Origin: DATGUP01 sp035301265
GTDB lineage: Bacteria; Bacillota; Bacilli; Bacillales; Amphibacillaceae
Length of the DNA: 64,000 bases
Assembly (NCBI GenBank): GCA_035301265.1
Contig: DATGUP010000008.1
Location: 207,077 to 271,076, forward strand
Direction of reading: 5' to 3'
Shown here: positions 17,198 through 25,939 of the stretch, piece after piece
Layout of the letters: the number at the start of each line of letters is the position of its first letter
Numbering within the stretch: the first letter of the stretch is position 1
The notes under the pieces: generated by a model
What the model was told of the DNA's origin: nothing
The model's database searches: none
The model's input: only the letters and a program-made list of their open reading frames with translations
Made by a program: the position numbers and the translations under genes

Positions 17198-17206
17198 TTG
17201 CGGGTG

Positions 17207-17566
17207 ATGCGGATAGAACAACTCATAAACGATTCTCATCAAAAAGTAATAAAACAGCACACAAGTACAAATTCGCAGCAAGAACGAAAAGGCATGGAAA
17301 AAACAGACAATGAACCAGTTCAGGAAGCGTTCGTTTCGACAGACAAAGACAAAGTTGAAACGGTCGTTTCTAAACTAAACGAGTTTCTCGAACCGTTATG
17401 GACACATTTGCAGTTTGTACTTCATGAAGATTTAGACAAATATTACGTTAAAGTCATTGATTTGGAAACCGATGAAGTCATCAGAGAGATTCCGCCGGAA
17501 AAAATGCTCGACATGTATGCGGCTATGGCTGAATACATGGGTCTTTTAATCGACGAAAAAATTTGA
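17207..17566 (+). CDS. flaG: Flagellar protein FlaG
   Basis: FlaG family protein (YvyC in B. subtilis) that influences filament length; molecular role not settled. A disordered N-terminal half is followed by the FlaG domain: KLNEFLEPLWTHLQFVLHED, YVKVIDLETDEVIREIPPEKMLDMYAAM. I use ATG 17207, 9 bases after GAGGAG; the frame opens at TTG 17198 directly on that site. 119 residues; 15 bases before fliD. Confidence 0.92.
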   Translation: MRIEQLINDSHQKVIKQHTSTNSQQERKGMEKTDNEPVQEAFVSTDKDKVETVVSKLNEFLEPLWTHLQFVLHEDLDKYYVKVIDLETDEVIREIPPEKMLDMYAAMAEYMGLLIDEKI

Positions 17567-17581
17567 AGGAAGTGAAGGCGT

Positions 17582-19072
17582 ATGCGAATTGGTGGTTTGG
17601 CCACAGGTATCGATGTTGATCAGCTTGTGGATAAACTAATGGAAGCTGAACGAATCCCGCTCAACAAAATGCATCAGGATCAAACGTTATTGACGTGGAA
17701 GCGGGATGCATTTCGCGATATCAATAAATCGTTGTTGGAATTGGATCAAATGATTCTCGATATGAAGTTAAGTAAAACTTACAATGCGAAGGAGGTTACT
17801 TCGTCTAACGAAAATGCCGTAACCGCTACAGCAAGTTCCAGTACACCGAATGGAACCTATGATATTGAAGTGGAGCAATTGGCAACATCGGCAATTAATG
17901 TAAGCGGCGAATTATCGTTCGATCCAAATGCAAAGCTTGCAGATGTGTTAAATCAAGGTGAAATAGAGTTTAACAAAGAATATGCGTTTTACACGTATGA
18001 TGAAGATGGTGAAAAACAAACGCATACGTTTTCTATTAGCGAGGATGATACATTAAACGATGTGTTAAAACGGATTACAAAAGATGACAATAACGTTCGT
18101 GCATTTTATGATCCACAGACAAACAAAGTCATTATGGAAGCGACGCGAACCGGTCATTACCCACCTAAAGAGGCCGATGGAGCTGAAATCGACGTTGCGG
18201 GTAATCCGTTTTTTACCGATGTTTTAAATTTTGATGTATCGAAAGAAATAGCTGGGACAGACGCTAAATTTAAATACAACGGCATAGAGATGACATCCAA
18301 AACAAACACCTATGAACTTAACGGTGTGACGTTTCAACTTAATGGCGAAGGAACGGCTCATTTGACGGTCGCAAATGATGTTGACGCTTCTTTTGATAAA
18401 ATGATGGAATTTATTGATAAATACAATGAAGTGGTCGACAAATTGAACGAATCGCAGCAGGAGGAAAAATATCGAGATTATCCGCCACTGACTGAAGAGC
18501 AGAAAAAAGAAATGTCTGAGAGGGAAATTGAACTTTGGGAAGAGAAAGCAAAAAGCGGTATTTTGCGCGGCGAATCCATTTTGTCGAACGGTTTATATGC
18601 GATGCGAAACGCTTGGTATTCCACTGTTGAAACCGGTGACGAATACACTTCGCTCACCCAGATAGGATTAACAACCTCTGAAAATTATTTGGACGGGGGG
18701 AAACTTGTCTTTCAAGATGGCGGTGAAGCAAAGTTAAAAGAGGCATTACGTGAAAATCCAGAATCGGTTTATAAACTTTTTTCCAACAGTGATGAAGGAT
18801 CAGCACGAGGATTGATCAACCGTCTAGAAGATGCTGTTGAATCGACAATGCAGCAAATCGAACGACGGGCTGGAAAGAGTACGGATACGCTGGAAAACTA
18901 CACGCTAGGCCGTCGGATGAAAGATTTAAACGATCGTATATCCACTTTCGAAGAAAGGCTTATTCAAGTGGAAACGCGTTACTGGAATCAATTTACAGCA
19001 ATGGAAACAGCTGTTCAACGGATGAATGAACAATCGATGTTTTTGCTGGAACAGTTTGGGGACGGCATGTAG
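17582..19072 (+). CDS. fliD: Flagellar filament cap protein FliD
   Basis: Cap (hook-associated protein 2) that folds flagellin at the filament tip. FliD_N domain at the start (RIGGLATGIDVDQLVDKLMEAE), flagellin_IN-like middle, and FliD_C with the C-terminal coiled coil (RRMKDLNDRISTFEERLIQVETRY, TAMETAVQRMNEQSMFL). 496 residues, as in B. subtilis (498). Part of flaG-fliD-fliS-fliT. Confidence 0.96.
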   Translation: MRIGGLATGIDVDQLVDKLMEAERIPLNKMHQDQTLLTWKRDAFRDINKSLLELDQMILDMKLSKTYNAKEVTSSNENAVTATASSSTPNGTYDIEVEQLATSAINVSGELSFDPNAKLADVLNQGEIEFNKEYAFYTYDEDGEKQTHTFSISEDDTLNDVLKRITKDDNNVRAFYDPQTNKVIMEATRTGHYPPKEADGAEIDVAGNPFFTDVLNFDVSKEIAGTDAKFKYNGIEMTSKTNTYELNGVTFQLNGEGTAHLTVANDVDASFDKMMEFIDKYNEVVDKLNESQQEEKYRDYPPLTEEQKKEMSEREIELWEEKAKSGILRGESILSNGLYAMRNAWYSTVETGDEYTSLTQIGLTTSENYLDGGKLVFQDGGEAKLKEALRENPESVYKLFSNSDEGSARGLINRLEDAVESTMQQIERRAGKSTDTLENYTLGRRMKDLNDRISTFEERLIQVETRYWNQFTAMETAVQRMNEQSMFLLEQFGDGM

Positions 19073-19101
19073 AAAATGATCATTAAGGAGTGGGCGAATC
19101 G

Positions 19102-19503
19102 ATGAAGCGAAATAATCCTTATCAAACTTATCAAAACAATGCAGTCAATACAGCATCCGGTGGCGAATTGACATTAATGCTTTATAATGGTTGTATAAAA
19201 TTTATTCGGCGTGCCATTCAAAATATGAACGATGAACAATACGAAGCAAAAAACAAAAACATTCAAAAAGCACAAGATATTATTCAAGAACTCATGTTGA
19301 CTCTCGATTCCAAAGTCACGATTTCCCGGGAAATGATGTCCCTATATGAATATATGAACCATCGTCTTATAGAAGCTAATGTAAAAAATGACGCCAGAGC
19401 CTTGGAGGAAGTGTTACAGTTTGCAACAGAATTTCGCGACACATGGAAACAGGTTTTACTAAAAGCTCGGCAAAATCAATACACACAAGGTGCACAAGTA
19501 TAA
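19102..19503 (+). CDS. fliS: Flagellin export chaperone FliS
   Basis: Small helical chaperone that binds the C-terminus of flagellin and blocks early polymerisation. Family pattern: NPYQTYQNNAVNTASGGELT, LMLYNGCIKFIRRA, then EYMNHRLIEANVKND. Start is ATG 19102 after TAAGGAG (spacing 11); the GTG at 19090 overlaps the ribosome site. 133 residues. Its presence implies that flagellin exists somewhere in the genome. Confidence 0.95.
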   Translation: MKRNNPYQTYQNNAVNTASGGELTLMLYNGCIKFIRRAIQNMNDEQYEAKNKNIQKAQDIIQELMLTLDSKVTISREMMSLYEYMNHRLIEANVKNDARALEEVLQFATEFRDTWKQVLLKARQNQYTQGAQV

Positions 19504-19856
19504 TGAATCGTTTAACAGCGCTTTTAGAAGTGACAAAACAATTGGAACAAGTACTCGATCAGCCCGTCAATCCTCAAAATCGAGAATCCATTATCAGCGC
19601 GATTAACACTCTTGTTGAAAAGCGGAGTGCTTGTATTAAAAAACTTGTTCCTCCTTATACTGAAGATGAAAAACAATTAGGTCGTGACATTGTTCAAAGA
19701 AACGAATGGATTCAAGCGCGGATGAACACGATTTTTGATGAGTTGAAGCAGGAAATGAAACAAATAAACAAACAAAAGTCGTCAAAGCAATCTTATACAA
19801 ACCCTTATAAACATGTGCAAACGATGGACGGGATGTTTGTTGATCGTAAAAAATAG
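19503..19856 (+). CDS. fliT: FliT-like flagellar chaperone
   Basis: Short helical protein in the fliT position; FliT is the export chaperone of FliD. 117 residues with heptad-like helices and a basic C-terminal tail. Its ATG overlaps the fliS stop by one base (TAATG), with AAGGTG upstream. Primary sequence is poorly conserved in this family, so the call rests mainly on position, size and helical character. Confidence 0.75.
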   Translation: MNRLTALLEVTKQLEQVLDQPVNPQNRESIISAINTLVEKRSACIKKLVPPYTEDEKQLGRDIVQRNEWIQARMNTIFDELKQEMKQINKQKSSKQSYTNPYKHVQTMDGMFVDRKK

Positions 19857-19884
19857 TTCCCTCTCATTAACGGGACTATTTTTT
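19848..19884 (+). terminator. Terminator of the flaG-fliDST operon
   Basis: AAATAG-T-TCCC on the left pairs with GGGACTATTT on the right with one bulged T, followed by a T run. Overlaps the fliT stop codon. Confidence 0.75.
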
Positions 19885-19955
19885 AGTATTCCTTTCACGC
19901 AATCGTATTTTGTAAATCCAGTAAAACGTCTTGTTTCGACATAATTCGTTAATAG

Positions 19956-19977
19956 TTTGGGTAGGCATTAACCCAAA
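19956..19977 (+). repeat. Inverted repeat upstream of hpf
   Basis: TTTGGGT (19956-19962) and ACCCAAA (19971-19977) form a perfect 7-bp dyad placed just upstream of a TATAAT at 19986-19991. Could be an operator covering the -35 region or a short hairpin. Confidence 0.35.
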
Positions 19978-20022
19978 AATCATAGTATAATATATATAGA
20001 AGAAGGAAAGGAGGACACTTTT

Positions 20023-20577
20023 GTGAGGTATAGCATCCGCGGTGAGAATATTGAGGTGACCGATGCGATACGCAATTACGTGGAAAAGAAGATCGACAAG
20101 CTGAAGAAGTACTTTGATACTCCTCCGGCATCTGATGTCCATGTCAATTTAAGCGTCTACGATGATGAACAGCGCATTGAAGTGACGATTCCGATGACAA
20201 GCCTTCTTTTGCGAGCAGAGGAAAAACATGCCGATTTATACGCAGCCATCGACCTTGTTGTGGATAAGCTGGAGCGGCAAATCCGAAAATACAAAACAAA
20301 AGTAAACCGCAAATTTAAACAAAAAGGCGCGCCTAAACGCATATTTGCGGAATTAGAAAACAACACGTTTCATGAGGAAGACGATGATGCAGATGAAATT
20401 GAAATTGTTCGAACAAAGCGTTTTGATCTAAAGCCGATGGATTCTGAAGAAGCAGTGTTGCAAATGGATATGCTCGGCCATTCGTTTTTTGTCTTTACTA
20501 ATGCGGAATCCGGTTTGACAAATGTCGTTTACCGCCGCAAAGACGGCAAATATGGATTGATTGAGCCAAATACGTGA
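20023..20577 (+). CDS. hpf: Long ribosome hibernation promoting factor
   Basis: Binds 30S subunits and drives 100S dimer formation in stationary phase and stress (YvyD in B. subtilis). Residues 1-100 are the S30AE/HPF domain (MRYSIRGENIEVTDAIRNYV, KLDKLKKYF-like), joined by an acidic linker (EEDDDADEIEIV) to the C-terminal dimerisation domain (KRFDLKPMDSEEAVLQMDML, GHSFFVFTNAESG). GTG start, RBS GAAAGGAGG. 184 residues, long form. Confidence 0.96.
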   Translation: MRYSIRGENIEVTDAIRNYVEKKIDKLKKYFDTPPASDVHVNLSVYDDEQRIEVTIPMTSLLLRAEEKHADLYAAIDLVVDKLERQIRKYKTKVNRKFKQKGAPKRIFAELENNTFHEEDDDADEIEIVRTKRFDLKPMDSEEAVLQMDMLGHSFFVFTNAESGLTNVVYRRKDGKYGLIEPNT

Positions 20578-20583
20578 GTGATG

Positions 20584-20616
20584 AAGGTGATTCCATTTAT
20601 TTGGAGTCACCTTTTT
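20584..20616 (+). terminator. Terminator after hpf
   Basis: An 11-bp stem with one G-T pair (20584-20594 with 20603-20613), 8-base loop, then a run of T. Confidence 0.85.
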
Positions 20617-20646
20617 CAATGCTTCCCTTGAGTTGTTTTAGAGAAG

Positions 20647-20676
20647 TTGTCATCATTGCTGGACTAGTGTTATGAT
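20647..20676 (+). promoter_or_regulatory. Candidate sigma-A promoter of secA
   Basis: TTGTCA, 18-base spacer, TATGAT, about 60 bases before the secA ATG. Confidence 0.55.
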
Positions 20677-20738
20677 TATAGATGTATTTACTGGTTGTTG
20701 GGCATGCCATTTTTTAACAATATAGAGGTGCAAGCATA

Positions 20739-23252
20739 ATGGTTGGATTGTTGAAAAAAATATTCGGCGACGGGAATCAAAGACAGTTGAAACGACTGCA
20801 AAAAACCGTCGATCGAATTGAAGCATTGGAACCGGAATACGAACGATTGTCTGATGCGGATTTAAAACAAAAAACAGAAGAATTTAAAAAACGCTATGCA
20901 AATGGTGAAAGTCTGGACGAGATGCTTGTTGAAGCGTACGCAACCGTCCGCGAAGCATCGAAGCGTGTATTGAATATGCGTCCGTTTCCCGTCCAGCTTC
21001 TTGGAGCTGTAGCTCTTCATCAAGGCAATATTGCAGAAATGAAAACAGGTGAGGGAAAAACGCTCGCTTCAACGATGCCTGCTTATTTGAATGCTCTGGG
21101 CGGGCAAGGTGTGCATATTATTACGGTAAACGAATATCTCGCCGACAGAGACGCACGGGAAATGGGTGAGCTGTTTGAATTTCTCGGTTTGACGGTTGGT
21201 TTGAATATAAATAGTTTATCCAAGGAAGAAAAAAAAGAAGCATACCAATGTGATATTACGTATGGTACAAACAATGAATTCGGCTTTGACTATTTACGCG
21301 ACAACATGGTGCTTTATAAGGAACAAATGGTGCAGCGGCCGCTTAATTTTGCTATCATTGACGAAGTAGATTCGATTTTGATTGATGAAGCGCGAACACC
21401 GCTCATCATATCCGGATCAGCAAAGAAATCGGCGTCGTTGTATCAGCAAGCCAACGCTTTTGTGAAAACATTGAATAAGTCAACGGACTACACATACGAT
21501 GAAAAAACAAAAGGAGTTCAACTCACTGAAGAAGGGATTAACAAAGCCGAACGTTATTTTTCCATTGACAATTTATTCGACCTGAATCATGTGACATTAA
21601 CACACCACATTAACCAAGCATTAAAAGCGCACGTATCCATGCAACGTGATACGGATTACGTCGTACAAGATGGAGAGGTCGTCATTGTCGACCAATTTAC
21701 CGGCCGTCTTATGAAAGGGCGCCGTTATAGCGATGGTTTACATCAAGCCATCGAAGCGAAAGAAGGATTGCAAATTCAAAATGAAAGCATGACACTAGCT
21801 TCGATCACGTTCCAAAACTTTTTCCGGATGTATAATAAGCTAGCCGGCATGACAGGAACAGCGAAAACTGAGGAAGAGGAATTTCGCAACATTTACAACA
21901 TGGAAGTCATTGCGATTCCGACAAATAAACCCGTCATCCGTAAGGACCGACCGGATATGATATACAAAACAATGGAAGGTAAATTCCGCGCTGTTGTCAA
22001 CGATATTAAAGAACGTCATAAGCGTGGTCAGCCGGTTTTGGTAGGAACTGTCGCTGTAGAAACGTCAGAAATGCTCTCTAAAATGTTAAAAAAAGCTGGT
22101 GTCCGGCATAATGTGTTAAATGCTAAAAACCACTATCGCGAGGCAGAGATCATTGAAAAAGCTGGACAACGAGGCGCTGTGACAATCGCCACGAACATGG
22201 CCGGACGCGGGACAGATATTAAGCTCGGCGAAGGTGTAAAGGAACTGGGAGGTCTAGCTGTCATCGGCACCGAACGGCATGAGTCCCGTCGGATCGATAA
22301 TCAATTGCGCGGACGCTCGGGACGTCAAGGGGATCCGGGTGAGTCACAGTTTTATTTGTCGATGGAAGATGAATTGATGCGCCGTTTCGGATCGGATAAT
22401 TTGTCGTCGATGATGGAACGGCTCGGGATGGATGATTCCCAACCTTTAGAAAGCAAAATGGTATCGCGAGCAGTTGAATCAGCGCAAAAACGGGTCGAAG
22501 GAAACAACTTTGATGCGCGAAAAACTCTTTTAGCTTATGATGATGTGTTAAGAGAGCAGCGCGAGATCATCTATAAACAACGTTATGATGTTCTCAATGC
22601 TGAAGGGGATCTCAGGGAAATCATTGAAAATATGATCGAATCATCACTCAAGCGGGTGATCAATACGCATACCCAGAGCGATGATGATGAAGAATGGAAC
22701 TTAGAGGCGATTATCGAATACATCCATGGCACATTGCTTGATGTGGAAGATATATCGATAGATGATATTAAAGGTAAGGAACCAGAGGAAATATTCGATC
22801 TAGTTATGGAAAAGGTTCGAGCCCGCTACGATGAAAAAGCCGAGGAACTGTCGCCTGAGCAGATGAGCGAATTTGAGAAAGTGATTGTCCTGCGCACGGT
22901 TGATACGAAATGGATGGATCACATCGACCAAATGGATCAACTGCGTCAAGGTATTCATTTGCGGGCATACGGACAAAATGATCCGTTACAAGAATATCAG
23001 ATGGAAGGCTTTGCAATGTTTGAGGAAATGGTTGAAAACATCGAAGACGAAGTGGCTAAATATATTATGAAAGCAGAGATTCGTGACAACCTTGAGCGCC
23101 AAGCGGTCGCTAAGAATATGCAGGCTGTCTCAGGTGGTCAAGAAGCAAAACAGAAAAAACGCAAACCTTACGTCAAAAGAGAACGCATCGGCAGAAATGA
23201 GCCTTGCCCGTGTGGAAGTGGCAAAAAGTACAAACATTGCCACGGTGCCTAA
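20739..23252 (+). CDS. secA: Preprotein translocase ATPase SecA
   Basis: Motor that drives unfolded preproteins through SecYEG. Walker A MKTGEGKT near residue 100, DEAD box (VIDEVDSILIDEARTP), preprotein cross-linking domain, motif GTDIKLGEGVKELGGL, LRGRSGRQGDPG, helical scaffold and the C-terminal zinc ligand CPCGSGKKYKHCHG used to bind SecB or phospholipid. 837 residues against 841 in B. subtilis. Followed 53 bases later by prfB, a conserved pair. Confidence 0.98.
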   Translation: MVGLLKKIFGDGNQRQLKRLQKTVDRIEALEPEYERLSDADLKQKTEEFKKRYANGESLDEMLVEAYATVREASKRVLNMRPFPVQLLGAVALHQGNIAEMKTGEGKTLASTMPAYLNALGGQGVHIITVNEYLADRDAREMGELFEFLGLTVGLNINSLSKEEKKEAYQCDITYGTNNEFGFDYLRDNMVLYKEQMVQRPLNFAIIDEVDSILIDEARTPLIISGSAKKSASLYQQANAFVKTLNKSTDYTYDEKTKGVQLTEEGINKAERYFSIDNLFDLNHVTLTHHINQALKAHVSMQRDTDYVVQDGEVVIVDQFTGRLMKGRRYSDGLHQAIEAKEGLQIQNESMTLASITFQNFFRMYNKLAGMTGTAKTEEEEFRNIYNMEVIAIPTNKPVIRKDRPDMIYKTMEGKFRAVVNDIKERHKRGQPVLVGTVAVETSEMLSKMLKKAGVRHNVLNAKNHYREAEIIEKAGQRGAVTIATNMAGRGTDIKLGEGVKELGGLAVIGTERHESRRIDNQLRGRSGRQGDPGESQFYLSMEDELMRRFGSDNLSSMMERLGMDDSQPLESKMVSRAVESAQKRVEGNNFDARKTLLAYDDVLREQREIIYKQRYDVLNAEGDLREIIENMIESSLKRVINTHTQSDDDEEWNLEAIIEYIHGTLLDVEDISIDDIKGKEPEEIFDLVMEKVRARYDEKAEELSPEQMSEFEKVIVLRTVDTKWMDHIDQMDQLRQGIHLRAYGQNDPLQEYQMEGFAMFEEMVENIEDEVAKYIMKAEIRDNLERQAVAKNMQAVSGGQEAKQKKRKPYVKRERIGRNEPCPCGSGKKYKHCHGA

Positions 23253-23305
23253 CACGGGTTTAACCGAATGAGCAATAAGAAAAAAATTAATATGAGGTGA
23301 ACTAC

Positions 23306-24407
23306 ATGGAACTTACGGAAATTCGCCATGAACTCGATCAAATGACGAAAATTATTACAAAATTTAGGGGGTCTCTTTGACCTCGCTGCTAAAAAGAAAC
23401 GTATCGAAGAATTGGAGCTGAACATGACGGCACCAGGATTTTGGGATGATCCAAACAATGCGCAGAAGGTGATTGATGAAGTTAATGATCTCAAAGCGAC
23501 GGTCAATGGCTTTGAAGCATTGCACGAACGTTTGGAAAATCTCGAAGTTTCCTACGAGCTTGTGAAAGAAGAAAATGATGAAGAATTGTATAGCGAACTG
23601 GAAGAAGAGCTCACAACATTAGCCAACGACATCGACCAGTTTGAAGTGCAAATGATGCTTAATGAACCGTACGATGCCAACAATGCACTTTTGGAATTAC
23701 ACCCAGGTGCCGGTGGGACAGAGTCACAGGATTGGGCGAGCATTCTGTTGCGCATGTATCAACGCTGGGCAGAACGAAAAGGTTTTACGATCGAAACCCT
23801 CGATTATTTACCCGGCGATGAAGCAGGTGTGAAAAGTGTAACGCTCTTAATCAAAGGCCATAATGCTTACGGTCTTTTAAAAGCAGAAAAAGGAATACAC
23901 CGTCTCGTTCGCATTTCTCCATTTGATTCATCCGGGAGGCGCCACACGTCATTTGTATCCTGTGATGTACTTCCAGAGATATCCGATGATGTTGATATCG
24001 AGGTTAAGCCCGAGGATGTACGAGTTGATACGTATCGGGCGAGTGGTGCAGGTGGACAGCATGTTAACAAAACCGATTCAGCAGTGCGCATGACGCATAT
24101 ACCAACCAACATCATTGTGACATGCCAGTCTGAACGCTCGCAGCTTAAAAACCGAGAAATCGCGATGAAAATGCTTAAGGCAAAGCTGTATCAGCGAGAA
24201 ATGGAGCGAAAGGAACAAGAACTAGCCGAATTGCGTGGTGAGCAGGCGGAAATCGGCTGGGGGAACCAAATCCGCTCTTATGTATTTCATCCATATACAA
24301 TGGTAAAAGACCATCGTACGAATGTGGAAGTCGGTAATGCTCAAAGCGTCATTGATGGTGATCTGGATCGATTTATCGAAGCTTACTTACGCTCGCAAAT
24401 CGATTGA
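23306..24407 (+). CDS. prfB: Peptide chain release factor 2, programmed +1 frameshift
   Basis: RF2 ends translation at UGA and UAA. Reading from ATG 23306 gives 24 codons up to an in-frame TGA at 23378-23380; ribosomes must slip +1 at CTT-TGA-C to continue at GAC (23379), giving 366 residues. The slip site carries the classic AGGGGG Shine-Dalgarno-like stimulator (23366-23371) six bases before. Downstream frame holds the GGQ motif (ASGAGGQHVNKTDSAVR) and the SPF tripeptide (ISPFDSSG) that reads the stop codon. Autoregulation: low RF2 favours frameshifting. Confidence 0.97.
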
Positions 24408-24410
24408 TTT

Positions 24411-24430
24411 TCTGTGATTTATGTCACAGA
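24411..24430 (+). promoter_or_regulatory. FNR/CRP-type palindrome
   Basis: TGTGA-TTTATG-TCACA is an exact TGTGA-N6-TCACA site, extended to a 7-bp perfect dyad by the flanking TC and GA. It begins 3 bases after the prfB stop and has no T run, so it is not a terminator. It lies about 185 bases before cccB. Confidence 0.5.
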
Positions 24431-24473
24431 TACAGGCTAGGAGATAAGTTTCATTAATTTGACACAAATTACC

Positions 24474-24539
24474 AAAACCCTTTACCACACGCGGTTTGTC
24501 GCTTTTATAGCATCATGAAAATGAGTGGGTAAGGGTTTT
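24474..24539 (+). terminator. Long-loop hairpin between prfB and cccB
   Basis: AAAACCC-T-TTACC (24474-24486) pairs with GGTAAGGGTTTT (24528-24539), with one bulge and a 41-base loop, and ends in T4. Possibly the prfB terminator. Confidence 0.4.
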
Positions 24540-24604
24540 AAAACGTATAGAATAGGTTATACTAGATGTGACACGATATTACACTAGTAAGGGGGATTTT
24601 TAGT

Positions 24605-24940
24605 ATGAAGAAGTGGCTCTTAACGGCTCTTTTCGGTGTCGTTCTCACGCTCGGCGCCTGTGGTGGCGGGGGCGATGATGCAGCGGATAATGGAGATAAC
24701 GGCGATGCAGGTGCTACGGATAATGCAGCTGCAGAAGAAGTATACAAAGACAATTGCGCAAGCTGTCATGGTGCTGATTTGTCCGGTGGAGCAGGTCCTG
24801 ACCTGACAAGCGTTGGCGCCGATTATTCTAAAGATGAAATCGTCGATATCATTCAAAATGGTAAAGGGCAAATGCCAGCTCAAAACTTATCGGATGATGA
24901 TGCTGATTTAATTGCTGGCTGGCTCGCTGAGAAGCAATAA
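24605..24940 (+). CDS. cccB: Lipoprotein cytochrome c-551
   Basis: Small membrane-anchored c-type cytochrome that passes electrons to terminal oxidase. Lipoprotein signal with lipobox LGAC (Cys19), a very acidic linker rich in D, G and A (about 20-45), haem-binding CASCH at 51-55 and the axial Met90 in GKGQMP. 111 residues, similar to B. subtilis CccB, which also follows prfB. RBS AAGGGGGA. A weak -10 (TATACT) lies at 24558-24563. Confidence 0.95.
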   Translation: MKKWLLTALFGVVLTLGACGGGGDDAADNGDNGDAGATDNAAAEEVYKDNCASCHGADLSGGAGPDLTSVGADYSKDEIVDIIQNGKGQMPAQNLSDDDADLIAGWLAEKQ

Positions 24941-24949
24941 ATGTTTAAA

Positions 24950-24985
24950 AAAGCTTGATCCTTATCAATAACGGGATCAAGCTTT
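24950..24985 (+). terminator. Terminator after cccB
   Basis: Perfect 12-bp stem (24950-24961 with 24974-24985) with a 12-base loop; the tail is only ATTA, so the second terminator 30 bases on may complete the job. Confidence 0.75.
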
Positions 24986-25014
24986 ATTACATAACTTCAA
25001 ATGCAAATTCGTCG

Positions 25015-25037
25015 CTCGTCTATTGGCGAGTTTTTTT
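25015..25037 (+). terminator. Second terminator before ftsE
   Basis: 6-bp stem with one G-T pair (25015-25020 with 25025-25030), TATT loop and T7 tail. Confidence 0.75.
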
Positions 25038-25137
25038 ATTTGTATTACTATATCCGATGAAGACTGAATAGTCAAAAATCCGTATGGTATTGAAACATAA
25101 ATGTAATGATTTTATGTCTAAAAATTATGTTGAAAGA

Positions 25138-25146
25138 TGTTATAAT
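25138..25146 (+). promoter_or_regulatory. Extended -10 promoter of ftsE
   Basis: TGTTATAAT is a perfect -10 with the TG extension, about 110 bases before ftsE. No convincing -35. Confidence 0.45.
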
Positions 25147-25252
25147 GTATAAGAATTACTCTTTAGGTCCGTTTTGTAACGAATTTTAACGGTTATTTTG
25201 TCAGAATCGACACTATGAAACAATAGCTAAAACTGATAAAGGTGATACGATC

Positions 25253-25939
25253 ATGATTTTAATGAAAGATGTATATAAAACATATCCAAACGGTGTGACC
25301 GCTTTGAGTAATATAAATGTTGACATACAACAAGGTGAGTTCGTTTACATAGTTGGCCCAAGCGGGGCAGGGAAATCCACTTTAATAAAATTGATTTACC
25401 GCGAAGAGAAACCTACAAATGGAACGATTGTTATCAATGAAAAAGATCTAGCTAATTTGAAAGAAAAACACATTCCTTTTTTGCGTCGGGATATCGGTGT
25501 TGTTTTCCAAGATTTCAAGCTTCTTTCCAAACTATCGGTCTATGAAAATGTTGCCTTTGCGTTAGAAGTGCTTGAAGAATCGCCGCGCAATATTCGCAAC
25601 CGCGTTACGGAAGTGCTTGAGCTAGTCGGTTTAAAGAATAAAGCACGCTCGATACCGGATGAGCTTTCCGGTGGAGAGCAGCAACGCGTTTCCATAGCAC
25701 GGGCGATCGTTAATCATCCAAGAATCGTCATTGCAGACGAACCAACGGGAAACTTGGATCCAGACACGTCCTGGGGCATCATGCGCACGTTGGAAACTAT
25801 TAACGACAGGGGTACAACCGTTATTATGGCAACGCATAGTAAAGAAATAGTCAACACGATAAAAAAGCGCGTTATAGCGATTGCTGATGGAAAGATTGTA
25901 CGCGATGAATCCCGGGGTGAATACGGCTATGAAATTTAG
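25253..25939 (+). CDS. ftsE: Cell-division ABC transporter ATPase FtsE
   Basis: ATPase of the FtsEX complex, which does not transport but transmits ATP hydrolysis to peptidoglycan hydrolases outside. Walker A VGPSGAGKSTLIKLI near 35-45, Q-loop GVVFQDFKLL, signature LSGGEQQRVSIARAI and Walker B IVIADEPTGNLD, then the switch histidine in MATHSKEIV. 228 residues, normal. Overlaps ftsX by 11 bases. Confidence 0.97.
   Translation: MILMKDVYKTYPNGVTALSNINVDIQQGEFVYIVGPSGAGKSTLIKLIYREEKPTNGTIVINEKDLANLKEKHIPFLRRDIGVVFQDFKLLSKLSVYENVAFALEVLEESPRNIRNRVTEVLELVGLKNKARSIPDELSGGEQQRVSIARAIVNHPRIVIADEPTGNLDPDTSWGIMRTLETINDRGTTVIMATHSKEIVNTIKKRVIAIADGKIVRDESRGEYGYEI

Noticed and set aside
24411..24430. The TGTGA-N6-TCACA dyad as the prfB terminator
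   Set aside because: It lacks a T run, and a better candidate hairpin with T4 lies at 24474-24539.
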